Positions 7,288-15,024 of a DNA stretch of 26,050 nucleotides are shown here, piece by piece (the first letter of the stretch is position 1; each line of letters starts with the position of its first letter). Where the stretch lies: assembly GCA_027403435.1 (NCBI GenBank), contig DAHZDR010000164.1, positions 1 through 26,050 of the forward strand. Reading direction: 5' to 3'. This stretch comes from Deltaproteobacteria bacterium. GTDB lineage: Bacteria; Desulfobacterota; Binatia; Binatales; Binataceae. Below the pieces are notes generated by a model. It made no database searches. It was not told the origin of the DNA and worked only from the letters and a program-made list of their open reading frames with translations. The position numbers and the translations under genes were made by a program.

Positions 7288-8058
7288 ATGATAGACGTTA
7301 AGCATCTAACCAAAGCCTACGGCAGCTTCGTTGCGGTCAAGGATGTTTCTTTTCGCGCCGAGCGCGGACAGATTCTGGGTTTTCTCGGTCCCAACGGCGC
7401 CGGCAAAACCACCACTATGCGGATTATCACCGGCTTTATGCCGGCGACCGCGGGCACGGTCGAAATCGACGGGCTGGATATTTTCGAAAATTCGCTGGAG
7501 GCGCGCCGGCGGATCGGCTATCTGCCGGAAAATCCGCCGCTCTACCTCGATATGCGGGTGGAGGCTTATCTGCGTTTCGTCGCCAAGCTACGCGGCGTCA
7601 AGCGCGGGGAAATCGAAGCCGCGCTCGACCACGCGCTCAAGACCACGGGCCTGACCGACATGGCGCATCGAATCTGCGGACAGCTTTCGAAGGGTTACCG
7701 CCAGCGCGTCGGACTCGCCCAGGCGCTGATTCACGATCCGCCGGTGATGGTGCTGGACGAGCCGACGATCGGCCTCGACCCGCGCCAGATTCATGAAATC
7801 CGCGACCTGATTCGCGGCCTGGCCGGCGGCCGCACGATCGTGCTGTCAACGCATATCCTGCCCGAGGTTTCGCAGATCTGCGACAAAGTTGTGATTATCA
7901 ATGACGGCCGGGTGGCGCTCGAGGAGATGGTCAAGGATATTCCGGAGGGAACCTCGCTGGAGGAGGTTTTCCTGCACGCGATCGCCCGCGAAGGCCATGC
8001 CGAAGGCGTCAGCGCCGAAGAGGCGCTCGAGGAAGTGGGCGCGGGCCATAGCGCCTGA
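7288..8058 (+). CDS. ABC transporter ATP-binding protein (GldA/NosF-like)
   Basis: A 256-residue ATPase that would power the membrane complex encoded by the next genes. It shows Walker A GPNGAGKTTT, the Q-loop region YLPENPPLY, the signature variant LSKGYRQRV, Walker B VMVLDEPTIGLD and the switch His in STHILPEV. The type matches ABC-2 systems such as gliding-motility-associated GldA and copper-related NosF. I chose the ATG at 7288 (MIDVKHLTKAYG), since the extra 14 residues from 7246 (MGAGVRGAGGAVER) are low-complexity and not part of the domain. The C-terminus extends past the ATPase with an acidic, Glu/Ala-rich tail. It is the first gene of a four-gene operon, 32 bases before the permease. 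The substrate is unknown. Confidence 0.93.
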   Translation: MIDVKHLTKAYGSFVAVKDVSFRAERGQILGFLGPNGAGKTTTMRIITGFMPATAGTVEIDGLDIFENSLEARRRIGYLPENPPLYLDMRVEAYLRFVAKLRGVKRGEIEAALDHALKTTGLTDMAHRICGQLSKGYRQRVGLAQALIHDPPVMVLDEPTIGLDPRQIHEIRDLIRGLAGGRTIVLSTHILPEVSQICDKVVIINDGRVALEEMVKDIPEGTSLEEVFLHAIAREGHAEGVSAEEALEEVGAGHSA

Positions 8059-8090
8059 CCGGGCCGCAACCGCCAGAAAATTCGATCGCC

Positions 8091-8864
8091 ATGCGTAACA
8101 CATTTACGATTGCGGGCAAGGAGCTCACCGGCTATTTCGTTCAGCCGGTCGCTTACGTGGTGCTGACCGTCTTCATTCTGCTCGGCGGATGGTTCTTTTT
8201 CGCCATGCTGCGGCAGTTCGACGAGATGGTGCAGCTCGTGCAGATGATGGGGCGGCCGGAGACGCTGAGCCAGATGAACCTGAACACGCGGGTGATCGAT
8301 CCGCTGCTGCACGATCTTTCGATCGTGCTGGTGATCGTGATGCCGGCGTTGACGATGCGGGTGTTCGCGGAGGAAAAACGCGCCGGCACTTACGAGTTGC
8401 TGCTGACCGCGCCGGTGCGCACCGGCGAAATCGTGGCCGGAAAATTTCTCGCCGCGGCCGCCTTCACGCTGGTGATGGTGGCGCTGGCGTGGATTTTTCC
8501 GCTGATCCTGATGGTCTTCGGCAATCCCGAGCTGGGCGTGATGTTCGCGGGCTACCTGGGGCTGTTCCTGCTGGCGCTGTCCTTCGTGTCGGTGGGGCTG
8601 TTCACCAGTTCGCTGACGCAAAACCAGATAATCGCGGCGATCAGTTCGTTCGGAATCCTGATTTTATTGTTCGTCATCTCGTGGCCGGCGGAGGCGGGCG
8701 GCGGCGTGGTCTGGGCGCTGCTCAAGTATCTTTCGCTGCCGGAGCATTTTTCGACCATGACGCGCGGCGTAATCGACACCAGCGACGTGGTGTTTTTTTT
8801 GAGCGTGGTGGCGACGGCGTTGTTCCTGACCCAACGTTCGGTGGAATCGGCGCGGTGGCGCTAG
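8091..8864 (+). CDS. ABC-2 type permease (GldF-like)
   Basis: A 257-residue inner-membrane protein with about six hydrophobic helices. The first is AYVVLTVFILLGGWFFFAML. Others lie in LLHDLSIVLVIVMPALTMRVF, AAAFTLVMVALAWIFPLILMVF, MFAGYLGLFLLALSFVSVGLFTS, IIAAISSFGILILLFVISW and the C-terminal VVFFLSVVATALFLTQRSVESARWR. The segment MRVFAEEKRAGTYELLLTAPVRTGEIVAGKF is typical of the ABC-2 permeases paired with GldA/NosF ATPases, and the early Phe-x-Gln-Pro (YFVQPVAYV) is also typical. It should form the membrane channel with the ATPase encoded just upstream. The next gene follows after 16 bases, so the cluster reads as one operon. Confidence 0.92.
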   Translation: MRNTFTIAGKELTGYFVQPVAYVVLTVFILLGGWFFFAMLRQFDEMVQLVQMMGRPETLSQMNLNTRVIDPLLHDLSIVLVIVMPALTMRVFAEEKRAGTYELLLTAPVRTGEIVAGKFLAAAAFTLVMVALAWIFPLILMVFGNPELGVMFAGYLGLFLLALSFVSVGLFTSSLTQNQIIAAISSFGILILLFVISWPAEAGGGVVWALLKYLSLPEHFSTMTRGVIDTSDVVFFLSVVATALFLTQRSVESARWR

Positions 8865-8880
8865 AAGGGCGAAGCGGGGC

Positions 8881-10452
8881 ATGAAGCGGTCTTCGGCGCT
8901 ATCCGGGCTAATCGGACTGGTACTGCTGGCTTTCGGCGTTCTCGGTTATCTGCTCACCTCGGGGGCGTTCGCGCGGCTCTTCAGCGGCGTGAATCTGATC
9001 GCCGGCGTAATCGCGCTGATCGGATGGCTGGCGTCGAGCCGGGGTTCGTTCGGCGCAATGGCCGGCGCCCGGCGCGCCCGTTACGGCGCCAACGCCGCCA
9101 TCTATACGATGGCGTTTTTGGGCGTGCTGGTGGCGCTCAATTACCTCGCCGCGAAGTATCATCGCCAGTTCGACATGACCAGCGAGGGCGCTTTCAGCCT
9201 TTCCCCGCAGTCGCTCGAGGTGCTCAAGAACCTCAAAAAGCCGGTCAAGCTCTACGGCTTCGTCGCGGGCGGACGCAGCGCGCGCGCCGAGACGCTGTAC
9301 CAGGAGTACGCTTACGCCTCGCCGCTGGTCACTTACGAGCTGGTCGATCCGACGCGCCATCCGGAACTCGCCGAACGCTACAAAGTCACGGTGATGAACA
9401 CCACGCATATTCAGTACGGCGGCGACTCCGGCGCGGGCGTCAACGTGACCGATCTGAACGAGCAGACGCTCACCAACGGGATCGTCAAGGTCACCAAGGC
9501 CAGCCAGAAAACTATCTGCTTCCTGACCGGCGAAGGCGAAGACGACCCCGGCGAGGCGACCGCGGGCGACGGGATGGGGCAGTTCAAGGAAGCGTTGCAG
9601 GGCGAAAGCTATATCGTCAAAAAAATTAACCTGGTGACCGAGCCGGCCGTGCCCGGGGAATGCGCCGTGATGGTGGTCGCGGGACCGACCCGCCCGCTGG
9701 TGCCGCATGTCCTCGCGGCGTTGACCGATTATCTGAATAAGGGCGGGCGCGAGCTGATCACGCTGCGGCCGCCGCGGCCCGATCAGTCGATCGACGAGAC
9801 CGCGCTGGTGGGGTGGCTGCAAGATTGGGGCGTGACCGCCGGCAATAACGTGGTCGTCGATCAGGTGGTGCGGCTGTTCGCCGGACCGGCGCTCGGCCTC
9901 GATCCGCTGGTCAACGCCTACGGGCCGAGTCCGATTACGGCGGGCTTCGATAAGCAGACGGTTTTTCCGATGGTGCGGACGGTCGCGCCGAGCGATCCGC
10001 CGAAGCCCGGCCGCGAAGTGATTTCGCTGGCCAAAACCAGCGATACTTCGTGGGCGGAAACCGATCTGGAAGGGCTGTTCAAGCGCCAGGAGGCGAAATT
10101 CGACGCGGCGAGCGATCAGAAGGGACCGGTCAGCGTCGCGGTAGCCGTCAGCGCGAATCTCGCCGCGCTCAAACTTGGCCAGGGCGAGGCGCGGATGGTG
10201 GTGTTCGGCGACACCGATATCGCCAACAACACCTACCTCGGGAACTTCTTCAATCGCGACTTCGTGATGAATTCGATCGATTGGCTGGCCGGCGAGACCA
10301 ACTCGATCACGATTCGGCCGCGCACGCTGCGGGCGTCGCGCTTCAGCCTGACGGTCGCGGAGTTCGACGTGGTGTTCGTGCTCTCCGTGCTGTTGCTGCC
10401 CGAGTTGCTGCTGATCGTGGGGATTGCGGTGTGGTGGGAACGGCGCAACTGA
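8881..10452 (+). CDS. GldG family protein (ABC transporter auxiliary component)
   Basis: A 523-residue membrane-anchored protein. Three hydrophobic helices occupy the N-terminal 90 residues: SGLIGLVLLAFGVLGYLLTSG, LIAGVIALIGWLAS and AIYTMAFLGVLVALNYLAAKY. The hallmark FDMTSEGAFSLSPQSLEVLKNLKKPVKLYGF of the GldG/ABC-auxiliary family follows. A large periplasmic domain (about 110-490) comes next, with SQKTICFLTGEGEDDPGE, AVMVVAGPTRPLVPHVLAAL and VVFGDTDIANNTYLGNFFNRDFVMNSIDWLAGE. A last helix, VVFVLSVLLLPELLLIVGIAVWW, returns through the membrane near the C-terminus. In Bacteroidetes GldA/F/G serve gliding, but such clusters are widespread in non-gliders with no known substrate. It lies 16 bases after the permease and 28 bases before the DUF4340 gene. 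Confidence 0.9.
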   Translation: MKRSSALSGLIGLVLLAFGVLGYLLTSGAFARLFSGVNLIAGVIALIGWLASSRGSFGAMAGARRARYGANAAIYTMAFLGVLVALNYLAAKYHRQFDMTSEGAFSLSPQSLEVLKNLKKPVKLYGFVAGGRSARAETLYQEYAYASPLVTYELVDPTRHPELAERYKVTVMNTTHIQYGGDSGAGVNVTDLNEQTLTNGIVKVTKASQKTICFLTGEGEDDPGEATAGDGMGQFKEALQGESYIVKKINLVTEPAVPGECAVMVVAGPTRPLVPHVLAALTDYLNKGGRELITLRPPRPDQSIDETALVGWLQDWGVTAGNNVVVDQVVRLFAGPALGLDPLVNAYGPSPITAGFDKQTVFPMVRTVAPSDPPKPGREVISLAKTSDTSWAETDLEGLFKRQEAKFDAASDQKGPVSVAVAVSANLAALKLGQGEARMVVFGDTDIANNTYLGNFFNRDFVMNSIDWLAGETNSITIRPRTLRASRFSLTVAEFDVVFVLSVLLLPELLLIVGIAVWWERRN

Positions 10453-10480
10453 CGGCGCCGGAAGCGGCGGAAACGGCGAG

Positions 10481-11956
10481 ATGAGTACGCGCAAGACGAT
10501 CGTGGCGCTGGTGGCGCTCGCGATAATCGGCGGTTTCGCCTATTACACGAGCCTGCAACCGGCGTCCTCGGGAAATCAGCCGATCTTCCAGATTAAGGCG
10601 GACCAGATTCGGCGCATCGAGCTCAAAGGCCCCGCGCATGACGTGGCGCTTGAGCGCGCCAAGCCGGGGATCTGGAAAATCGTCAAGCCGGTCGAGGCCA
10701 ACGCGGATAATTCCTCCGCCGACGCGCTGGCCGCCGCGATCGCCGGACTGCATAGCACGGAAACCGTCGAGGCCAATCCGCAAGACCTCGGAATCTTCGG
10801 CTTGGCGGATCCGGCGGTTACGGTTTTCGTCACCGCCAGCGACGGGCGCAAGCTGCCCGGAATCATGGTCGGCAAGAACACGCCGGTGGGCGCCGGCGCC
10901 TATATAAAAATGACCGACGCGCCGGCGGTGATGCTGGTTGAGGCGGGGTTTGCGGGCGAGGCGATGAAATCGCTCGACGATCTGCGTTCGCGGGTGTTGT
11001 TCAATTACACCGCCGATCAGATAAATCGCGTGGTTTTGACCAAATCGGACGGCTCAACGCTGGAATTGGCGCGCACCGCCGGCAAGTGGTCGATCGTCAA
11101 GCCGCGTCCTTATCCCGCCGACCAGGCGGCCGTGGGGCATTTGCTCGACACGATCGCCGCCGCCCGCGTGGAGCAGTTCGTCGATGACCATCCGGAGGAT
11201 CTCAACCGTTTCGGACTCGGCGCGCCTTCGCTCAAGCTGCAAGTCTTCGGCGGCAAAGATAACGCGGAAGAATCGCTGGGATTCGGCTTCGCGCAGTCCC
11301 AGGCCTATCGCAACGCGGTCTATGCCCGGCGCGGCGAGGGCGATCGGCCGGTGTGCACGGTGGCGTCCTATGTGGTCAAAGAGTTCAACCACGGCTTCGA
11401 CCATTTCCGCGACAAGACCGTGTTGCGCTTCGACCCCAAAGACGTGGCGCGAATCATGATTGTCGGCGGCCCCGTGCAAATCGTGATCGAGCGCGCGGGC
11501 AAGGACCAATGGACGGTGACCGGAGCCGGCCGCACGGCGCCGGCCGAAACGCTGGTGGTGCGGAGCCTGCTCGACCAATTGCACGATCTCAAAGGCGGCG
11601 CCATCGTCGAAAATCCGATGACGGACGCGGCCCGCTTCGGGATGGCGGAGCCGACGCTGACCGCGACGATCTACGACGCGGCGGGCAAGGAGCTCGGCGC
11701 GCTGCATGTTTCCCAGGTCGAGGAGACGGCGACGCCGAGCAATCCCACGCAAAAACCGGTCACCAAGTTCAGGGGCTACGCGACTTCGACCGCGGACCAG
11801 GCGGTTTACGCAATTCCCCCGCATCTGGTGCGCGACCTCGAGAGCACCGCCACGCGGCTGCGTAGCGACGCCGCGCCGAAACCGGCGCCGTCCGCCGCGC
11901 CGTCTGGTTCAGCGGCGGTCACGCCGCCGGCGCCGGGCGCCACGCAGGCGCCTTAG
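10481..11956 (+). CDS. DUF4340 domain-containing protein
   Basis: A 491-residue protein with one N-terminal helix (TIVALVALAIIGGFAYYTSL) anchoring a large periplasmic part. It has repeated DUF4340-type units: IFQIKADQIRRIELKG with WKIVKPVEANADNSSADALAAAIAGL, then VLFNYTADQINRVVLTK with WSIVKPRPYPADQAAVGHLLDTIAAARVEQF, then VLRFDPKDVARIMI with WTVTGAGRTAPAETLVVRSLLDQLHDLKG. Each reads as a beta strand, a W-x-(I/V) core, then a helix. DUF4340 proteins usually follow GldG-type genes, as here. The tail from about residue 463 is Ala/Pro-rich. I start at ATG 10481 rather than 10424, because the latter adds Gly-rich residues and would overlap the previous gene by 29 bases. Its TAG stop directly abuts the acpS stop. 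Confidence 0.88.
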   Translation: MSTRKTIVALVALAIIGGFAYYTSLQPASSGNQPIFQIKADQIRRIELKGPAHDVALERAKPGIWKIVKPVEANADNSSADALAAAIAGLHSTETVEANPQDLGIFGLADPAVTVFVTASDGRKLPGIMVGKNTPVGAGAYIKMTDAPAVMLVEAGFAGEAMKSLDDLRSRVLFNYTADQINRVVLTKSDGSTLELARTAGKWSIVKPRPYPADQAAVGHLLDTIAAARVEQFVDDHPEDLNRFGLGAPSLKLQVFGGKDNAEESLGFGFAQSQAYRNAVYARRGEGDRPVCTVASYVVKEFNHGFDHFRDKTVLRFDPKDVARIMIVGGPVQIVIERAGKDQWTVTGAGRTAPAETLVVRSLLDQLHDLKGGAIVENPMTDAARFGMAEPTLTATIYDAAGKELGALHVSQVEETATPSNPTQKPVTKFRGYATSTADQAVYAIPPHLVRDLESTATRLRSDAAPKPAPSAAPSGSAAVTPPAPGATQAP

Positions 11957-12355
11957 CTAGTCGTCGCGCTCGGCGATCACGTGGGCGATCGCCGCGTCCG
12001 CCGTGTGCGTGATGCTCAGGTGGAAGCGGGCGATGCCGCGGCGGGCCGCAAACTCCGCCGCCTTGCCGTTGAGGCGAATGGTCGGCGGCCGGCCGCGTTC
12101 GCGATAGACCTCGATTTCGCTCCAGCCGACGTTGCGGTTCCATCCGGTGCCGAGCGCCTTCATCGTCGCCTCCTTGGCGGCGAAGCGGGCGGCGTAGCTC
12201 TGAAAGCGCTGGCGCCCGCGCGCCTCGCAGTAGGCGACTTCGCCAGCGGTGTAAACGCGCGCGCGAAAGCGCGCGCCGATCAAGGGACGTTCGAGCGCGC
12301 GTGTGACGCGCCGCACCTCGATTACGTCGATTCCGGTTCCGGCGACACGAGCCAT
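11957..12355 (-). CDS. acpS: Holo-[acyl-carrier-protein] synthase
   Basis: A 132-residue phosphopantetheinyl transferase that transfers the 4'-phosphopantetheine arm of CoA to acyl carrier protein, required for fatty acid synthesis. The magnesium-site residues are visible: Asp10 in GTGIDVIEV and Glu62 in RFAAKEATMKALGTG. The C-terminal strand has LSITHTADAAIAHVIAE. The length fits the AcpS family. The start chosen is ATG 12355 (MARVAGTGID), which matches the usual position a few residues before the first catalytic Asp; an upstream start at 12394 only adds basic, non-conserved residues. It ends tail to tail with the DUF4340 gene without a single base between stop codons, and is divergent from the ferredoxin gene. 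Confidence 0.93.
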   Translation of the reverse strand: MARVAGTGIDVIEVRRVTRALERPLIGARFRARVYTAGEVAYCEARGRQRFQSYAARFAAKEATMKALGTGWNRNVGWSEIEVYRERGRPPTIRLNGKAAEFAARRGIARFHLSITHTADAAIAHVIAERDD

Positions 12356-12407
12356 GACGGATTGCAGCAAAGTATGAAATCGGCGGCGGCGCAAGGCCCT
12401 CGCGCGC

Positions 12408-12437
12408 TTGCGGCGCGCCGGCGCGCAATTCTATCCT
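12408..12437 (+). promoter_or_regulatory. Candidate promoter of the ferredoxin gene
   Basis: TTGCGG (12408-12413) and TATCCT (12432-12437) are separated by 18 bases, each matching the sigma-70 boxes at four of six positions. This would give a leader of about 19 bases containing GGGAGG (12452-12457), a good ribosome-binding site five bases before the ATG at 12463. Confidence 0.33.
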
Positions 12438-12462
12438 TGACGCCGATAGCCGGGAGGCGCAC

Positions 12463-12693
12463 ATGGCGAAACTGACGGTTACGGTCAACCAGGGGCGATG
12501 TATCGCGAGCGGCGATTGCGCGGAGCTGGCGCCGGGCGTGTTTCAGCTCGACGCGGACGGGAAGTCGGAAGTTTACAATCCGGCGGGCGCGTCCGACCAG
12601 CTAATCGTCGCGGCGGCGCGCGCCTGTCCCGCCAAAGCGATCACGGTGATCGACGAAGACAGCGGGACGCAGCTTTTTCCCGTAAAGAAGTGA
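12463..12693 (+). CDS. Small single-cluster ferredoxin (probable 3Fe-4S type)
   Basis: A 76-residue electron carrier. The cysteines are Cys13-x5-Cys19 (RCIASGDCAELAPGVFQLDADG) and Cys55-Pro (ARACPAKAI). This pattern lacks the middle cysteine of a 4Fe-4S motif, and is typical of the ferredoxins that feed cytochrome P450s and related oxygenases. The order VTVNQGRCIASGDC, then the acidic middle, then CPAKAITVID matches that family along its whole length. Shine-Dalgarno GGGAGG precedes the ATG. No P450 or reductase gene is present in this window, so the redox partner is elsewhere. The GNAT gene follows after 32 bases and may be co-transcribed. Confidence 0.88.
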   Translation: MAKLTVTVNQGRCIASGDCAELAPGVFQLDADGKSEVYNPAGASDQLIVAAARACPAKAITVIDEDSGTQLFPVKK

Positions 12694-12725
12694 TCATGCG
12701 GCGGGGCGGAGCGGGGCGCTGAGCG

Positions 12726-13238
12726 ATGCGGGTCGCGGCGAAAAAAATCCGCCGGCCGCGAATCCCCGGCGAAATCGTGATCGAGCAGAGCCGCGACGCG
12801 GCGCTGCTCGCGCGGATGCTCGGCGCGGCCGCGATGACGACGGCGGGAATCGACGCGCCGGGCGGATGCTTCCTTGCCGCCTTCGACGGCGCCGAGGCGG
12901 CTGGCGTGATCGGCGTCGAAACCAGGGTTGACGCGGCGCTGTTGCGCTCGCTGCATGTGCGCGAGCCGCTGCGCCGGCGCGGTATCGGCGCGGCGCTGGT
13001 CGCGGCGGCGCGGCTCGCGGCGCATACGCGGGGCGCGCGCCGGCTGTACGCGATCGCGCGCGCGGACGCGGCCGGGGACTGGTTCCTCAAGCGCGGATTT
13101 TCGCCCGAATCAGCCGCGTCGATTCTGGCGGCGATGGCCGGAACGCCATACCGCGAATATCTGATCGCGACTTGCGATCCCGCCGGCTTGAGCGGCTTCG
13201 CGCTGGATATTTCCAGGGACGGCGTGATCGAACGTTAG
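12726..13238 (+). CDS. GNAT family N-acetyltransferase (possibly ArsN2-like)
   Basis: A 170-residue protein with the acetyl-CoA-binding core of the GNAT fold at about residues 73-115: LLRSLHVREPLRRRGIGAALVAAARLAAHTRGARRLYAIA, containing the R-R-x-G-I-G pyrophosphate loop. The following WFLKRGFSPES corresponds to the usual FFxRxGF strand. The arrangement, with LRSLHV before the loop and a late cysteine in IATCDPAGL, recalls the ArsN2 group linked to arsenic resistance. That assignment is from memory and no ars gene is nearby. The first 30 residues are basic and less conserved, so the true start may lie further in. The acceptor substrate is unknown. Confidence 0.78.
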   Translation: MRVAAKKIRRPRIPGEIVIEQSRDAALLARMLGAAAMTTAGIDAPGGCFLAAFDGAEAAGVIGVETRVDAALLRSLHVREPLRRRGIGAALVAAARLAAHTRGARRLYAIARADAAGDWFLKRGFSPESAASILAAMAGTPYREYLIATCDPAGLSGFALDISRDGVIER

Positions 13239-13248
13239 GCGGCGCGGA

Positions 13249-13289
13249 CCGCCGGCCCCGCCACGATTAGCCGTTGGCGGCGCCGGCGG
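13249..13289. terminator. Strong hairpin between convergent genes
   Basis: CCGCCGGC-C-CCGCCA (13249-13263) pairs with TGGCGG-C-GCCGGCGG (13275-13289). This is a 14-bp stem with a single C/C mismatch and an 11-base loop. It lies 11 bases past the GNAT stop and 13 bases from the stop of the opposing monooxygenase-like gene, so it could serve both transcripts. There is no T-tract on either strand. Confidence 0.45.
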
Positions 13290-13301
13290 CGAAGCGAAAA
13301 A

Positions 13302-13601
13302 TTACTTGCGATCAAGCTCCGTCAGCATCTCGATTTGCGGCGCGCCGTCAAGCAAATCCTTGATCCGGCCGCCCATCTCGCGCATGTGTTCGGTCTTGCG
13401 ATGGGCGTCGAAGGCGGCCTGGTCGGCGTAGGTCTCGTACCAGACGAACTGGGTGGCGTCGCTATTGGCGCGATGCAGGACGTAGGCCTGGCATCCGGGC
13501 TCGGCGGCGCGCACCTTTTTGATCATGTCGCGAAAAGCGGCTTCGAGCTGGCCTTCGCTTCCCGATTTGGCCTTGATTTTGGCGATAAGCGTAACTGACA
13601 T
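13302..13601 (-). CDS. Antibiotic biosynthesis monooxygenase (ABM) family / putative quinol monooxygenase
   Basis: A 99-residue dimeric ferredoxin-like alpha-beta barrel protein. Visible features are VTLIAKIKAKSGSEGQLEAAF, the PGCQAYVLHRANSDATQFVWYETYADQAAFDAHRKTEHM core with the WYETY strand and the AFDAHRKTEH helix, and a closing strand with QIEMLTELD. This is the layout of YgiN-type quinol monooxygenases and related proteins with no bound metal or flavin. The start ATG 13601 has a strong Shine-Dalgarno, AGGGAGAA, about six bases upstream. It is divergent from the acyl-CoA dehydrogenase across a 267-base gap. The substrate cannot be deduced; YgiN-like detoxification of quinones is one possibility. 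Confidence 0.88.
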   Translation of the reverse strand: MSVTLIAKIKAKSGSEGQLEAAFRDMIKKVRAAEPGCQAYVLHRANSDATQFVWYETYADQAAFDAHRKTEHMREMGGRIKDLLDGAPQIEMLTELDRK

Positions 13602-13805
13602 GGCGATTCTCCCTTCGATTTGAAACCGTCGCGCGGCCGCGAGTCAGCACGGCGGCATGGCTCGCGGCAATAATATGGCGTATATGGCGCGAAGCTCCTG
13701 AATGCGCCACAGGCTAGCATGAAACGCCGATTTTTGGTTAACGCCCGGGCGGCTGACGCGACGCGGCGCGGGCGGCTTGCCGATCACGGCAAAGATTGCG
13801 ATCCG

Positions 13806-13834
13806 TTAACAGCGCGGCTCGCGGCTGGTAGTCT
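13806..13834 (+). promoter_or_regulatory. Candidate promoter of the acyl-CoA dehydrogenase gene
   Basis: TTAACA (13806-13811) and TAGTCT (13829-13834) are spaced by exactly 17 bases, and TGG before the -10 box gives an extended -10. The predicted leader is about 28 bases and contains ACGGGGA close to ATG 13869. In the rest of the 13602-13868 gap I see only a short ATGGCG direct repeat near 13675-13689. Confidence 0.45.
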
Positions 13835-13868
13835 CGGGGAGCAAAATCAGGCTGGACGGGGATTTTCG

Positions 13869-15011
13869 ATGCTGGGTTTCGAGCTTACCGAGGAACAACG
13901 CGAACTGAAGGCGCTGGCGCGGCGATTTGCGGAGCAGGAGATGATTCCGCGCGCCCGGGAATACGACGACAAGGAGATTTTTCCGCGCGACGTTTGCGAA
14001 AAGGCGCATCGCGCCGGCCTGATGAACTTCGCCGTGCCGCGGGAGCTGGGCGGCGCCGGGATGGGCGTGCTCGACACCTGTCTGATTCAGGAAGAGCTGA
14101 ATTACGGATGCGCCGGGATGTCGAACGCGATTAGCGCCAACGACCTGGCGACGCTGCCGCTGCTGATTGCGGGCAATCCCGCGCAGCAACGCGAATATCT
14201 GGGCGCGCTGGTCGAGAAGCTTTCGTTTTGCGCGTTCGCGATTACCGAGCCGGGGGCGGGTTCCGACGTCGCCGCGATGGCGGCGACGTATCGGCGCGAC
14301 GGCGACAGCTTCGTGCTCAACGGGACCAAGCACTTCATTTCGAACGGCTCGGTGGCGGACTGGATCGTGACCTTCGCCACCAGCGATCGGCGGCTCAAGC
14401 ATAAGGGGATTTCCTGTTTCGTCTTTCCGTCGAAGCTTCCCGGAATCACGCGCAACCGGATGCATGGCAAGCTCGGCCAACGCGCGGCGGATACCGGCGA
14501 AATCGTTTATGACGAATTGCGGATTCCGCAGGACGCGCTGGTCGGACGCGAAGGGGAGGGCTTCAAGTACGCGATGGGCACGTTCGATCGCAGCCGGCCG
14601 GAAATTGGCGCGATTGCGATTGGAGTTGCGCAGCGCGCGCTCGACGAATGCCTGCGCTACTCGCGCCAGCGCAGCGCCTTCGGCCAGCCGATCGCGAATT
14701 TCCAGGCGATTCAGTTCATGATGGCCGACATGGCGGTGAGTATCGAGGCGATGCGGCTGTTGACCTACAAGGCGGCGTGGATGGTCGATCGGGGCGAGTT
14801 GCCGAACGTGGTTTCCAGCCAGGCGAAGCTGTTCAGTTCCGAGGCCTGCATGCGCATCACGATCGACGCCGTGCAAATCTTCGGCGGCTACGGCTACATG
14901 AAGGAATATCCGGTCGAAAAATTGATGCGCGACGCGAAGCTGTTGCAGATTTACGAGGGAACTTCGCAGATTCAACGCATGGTGATCGCGCGCGACCTGC
15001 TGAAGGACTGA
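13869..15011 (+). CDS. Acyl-CoA dehydrogenase
   Basis: A 380-residue FAD enzyme that introduces the alpha-beta double bond in acyl-CoA thioesters and passes electrons to electron-transfer flavoprotein. The N-terminal helical domain begins FELTEEQRELKALARRFAEQE. The FAD/substrate beta domain has FAITEPGAGSDVAAM and LNGTKHFISNG. The C-terminal domain has ECLRYSRQRSAFGQPIANFQ, QIFGGYGYMKEYPVEKLMRDAK and the catalytic base Glu363 in IYEGTSQIQR. This is the catalytic position of the medium-/short-chain type. I place the start at ATG 13869, which matches the family N-terminus and lies downstream of a candidate promoter; an upstream start at 13719 would add 50 unrelated residues. It ends 13 bases from the convergent dehydrogenase gene. 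Chain-length preference is unknown. Confidence 0.95.
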   Translation: MLGFELTEEQRELKALARRFAEQEMIPRAREYDDKEIFPRDVCEKAHRAGLMNFAVPRELGGAGMGVLDTCLIQEELNYGCAGMSNAISANDLATLPLLIAGNPAQQREYLGALVEKLSFCAFAITEPGAGSDVAAMAATYRRDGDSFVLNGTKHFISNGSVADWIVTFATSDRRLKHKGISCFVFPSKLPGITRNRMHGKLGQRAADTGEIVYDELRIPQDALVGREGEGFKYAMGTFDRSRPEIGAIAIGVAQRALDECLRYSRQRSAFGQPIANFQAIQFMMADMAVSIEAMRLLTYKAAWMVDRGELPNVVSSQAKLFSSEACMRITIDAVQIFGGYGYMKEYPVEKLMRDAKLLQIYEGTSQIQRMVIARDLLKD

Positions 15012-15024
15012 GGCCGGCGGCTGA

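Noticed and set aside
8091..8864. Idea that the GldA/F/G-like operon means gliding motility
   Set aside because: None of the gliding machinery genes (GldK-N, SprA-type) is present, and such operons occur widely in non-gliding bacteria.
8908..10494. A 528-codon open frame on the minus strand covering the whole GldG gene
   Set aside because: It mirrors the plus-strand gene, reads as Arg/His/Gln-rich without any domain, and results from GC-rich codon use. The plus strand shows clear GldG motifs.
13675..13689. Direct repeat ATGGCG-TAT-ATGGCG in the gap before the acyl-CoA dehydrogenase
   Set aside because: Six bases repeated once is within chance and has no symmetry or link to a promoter.
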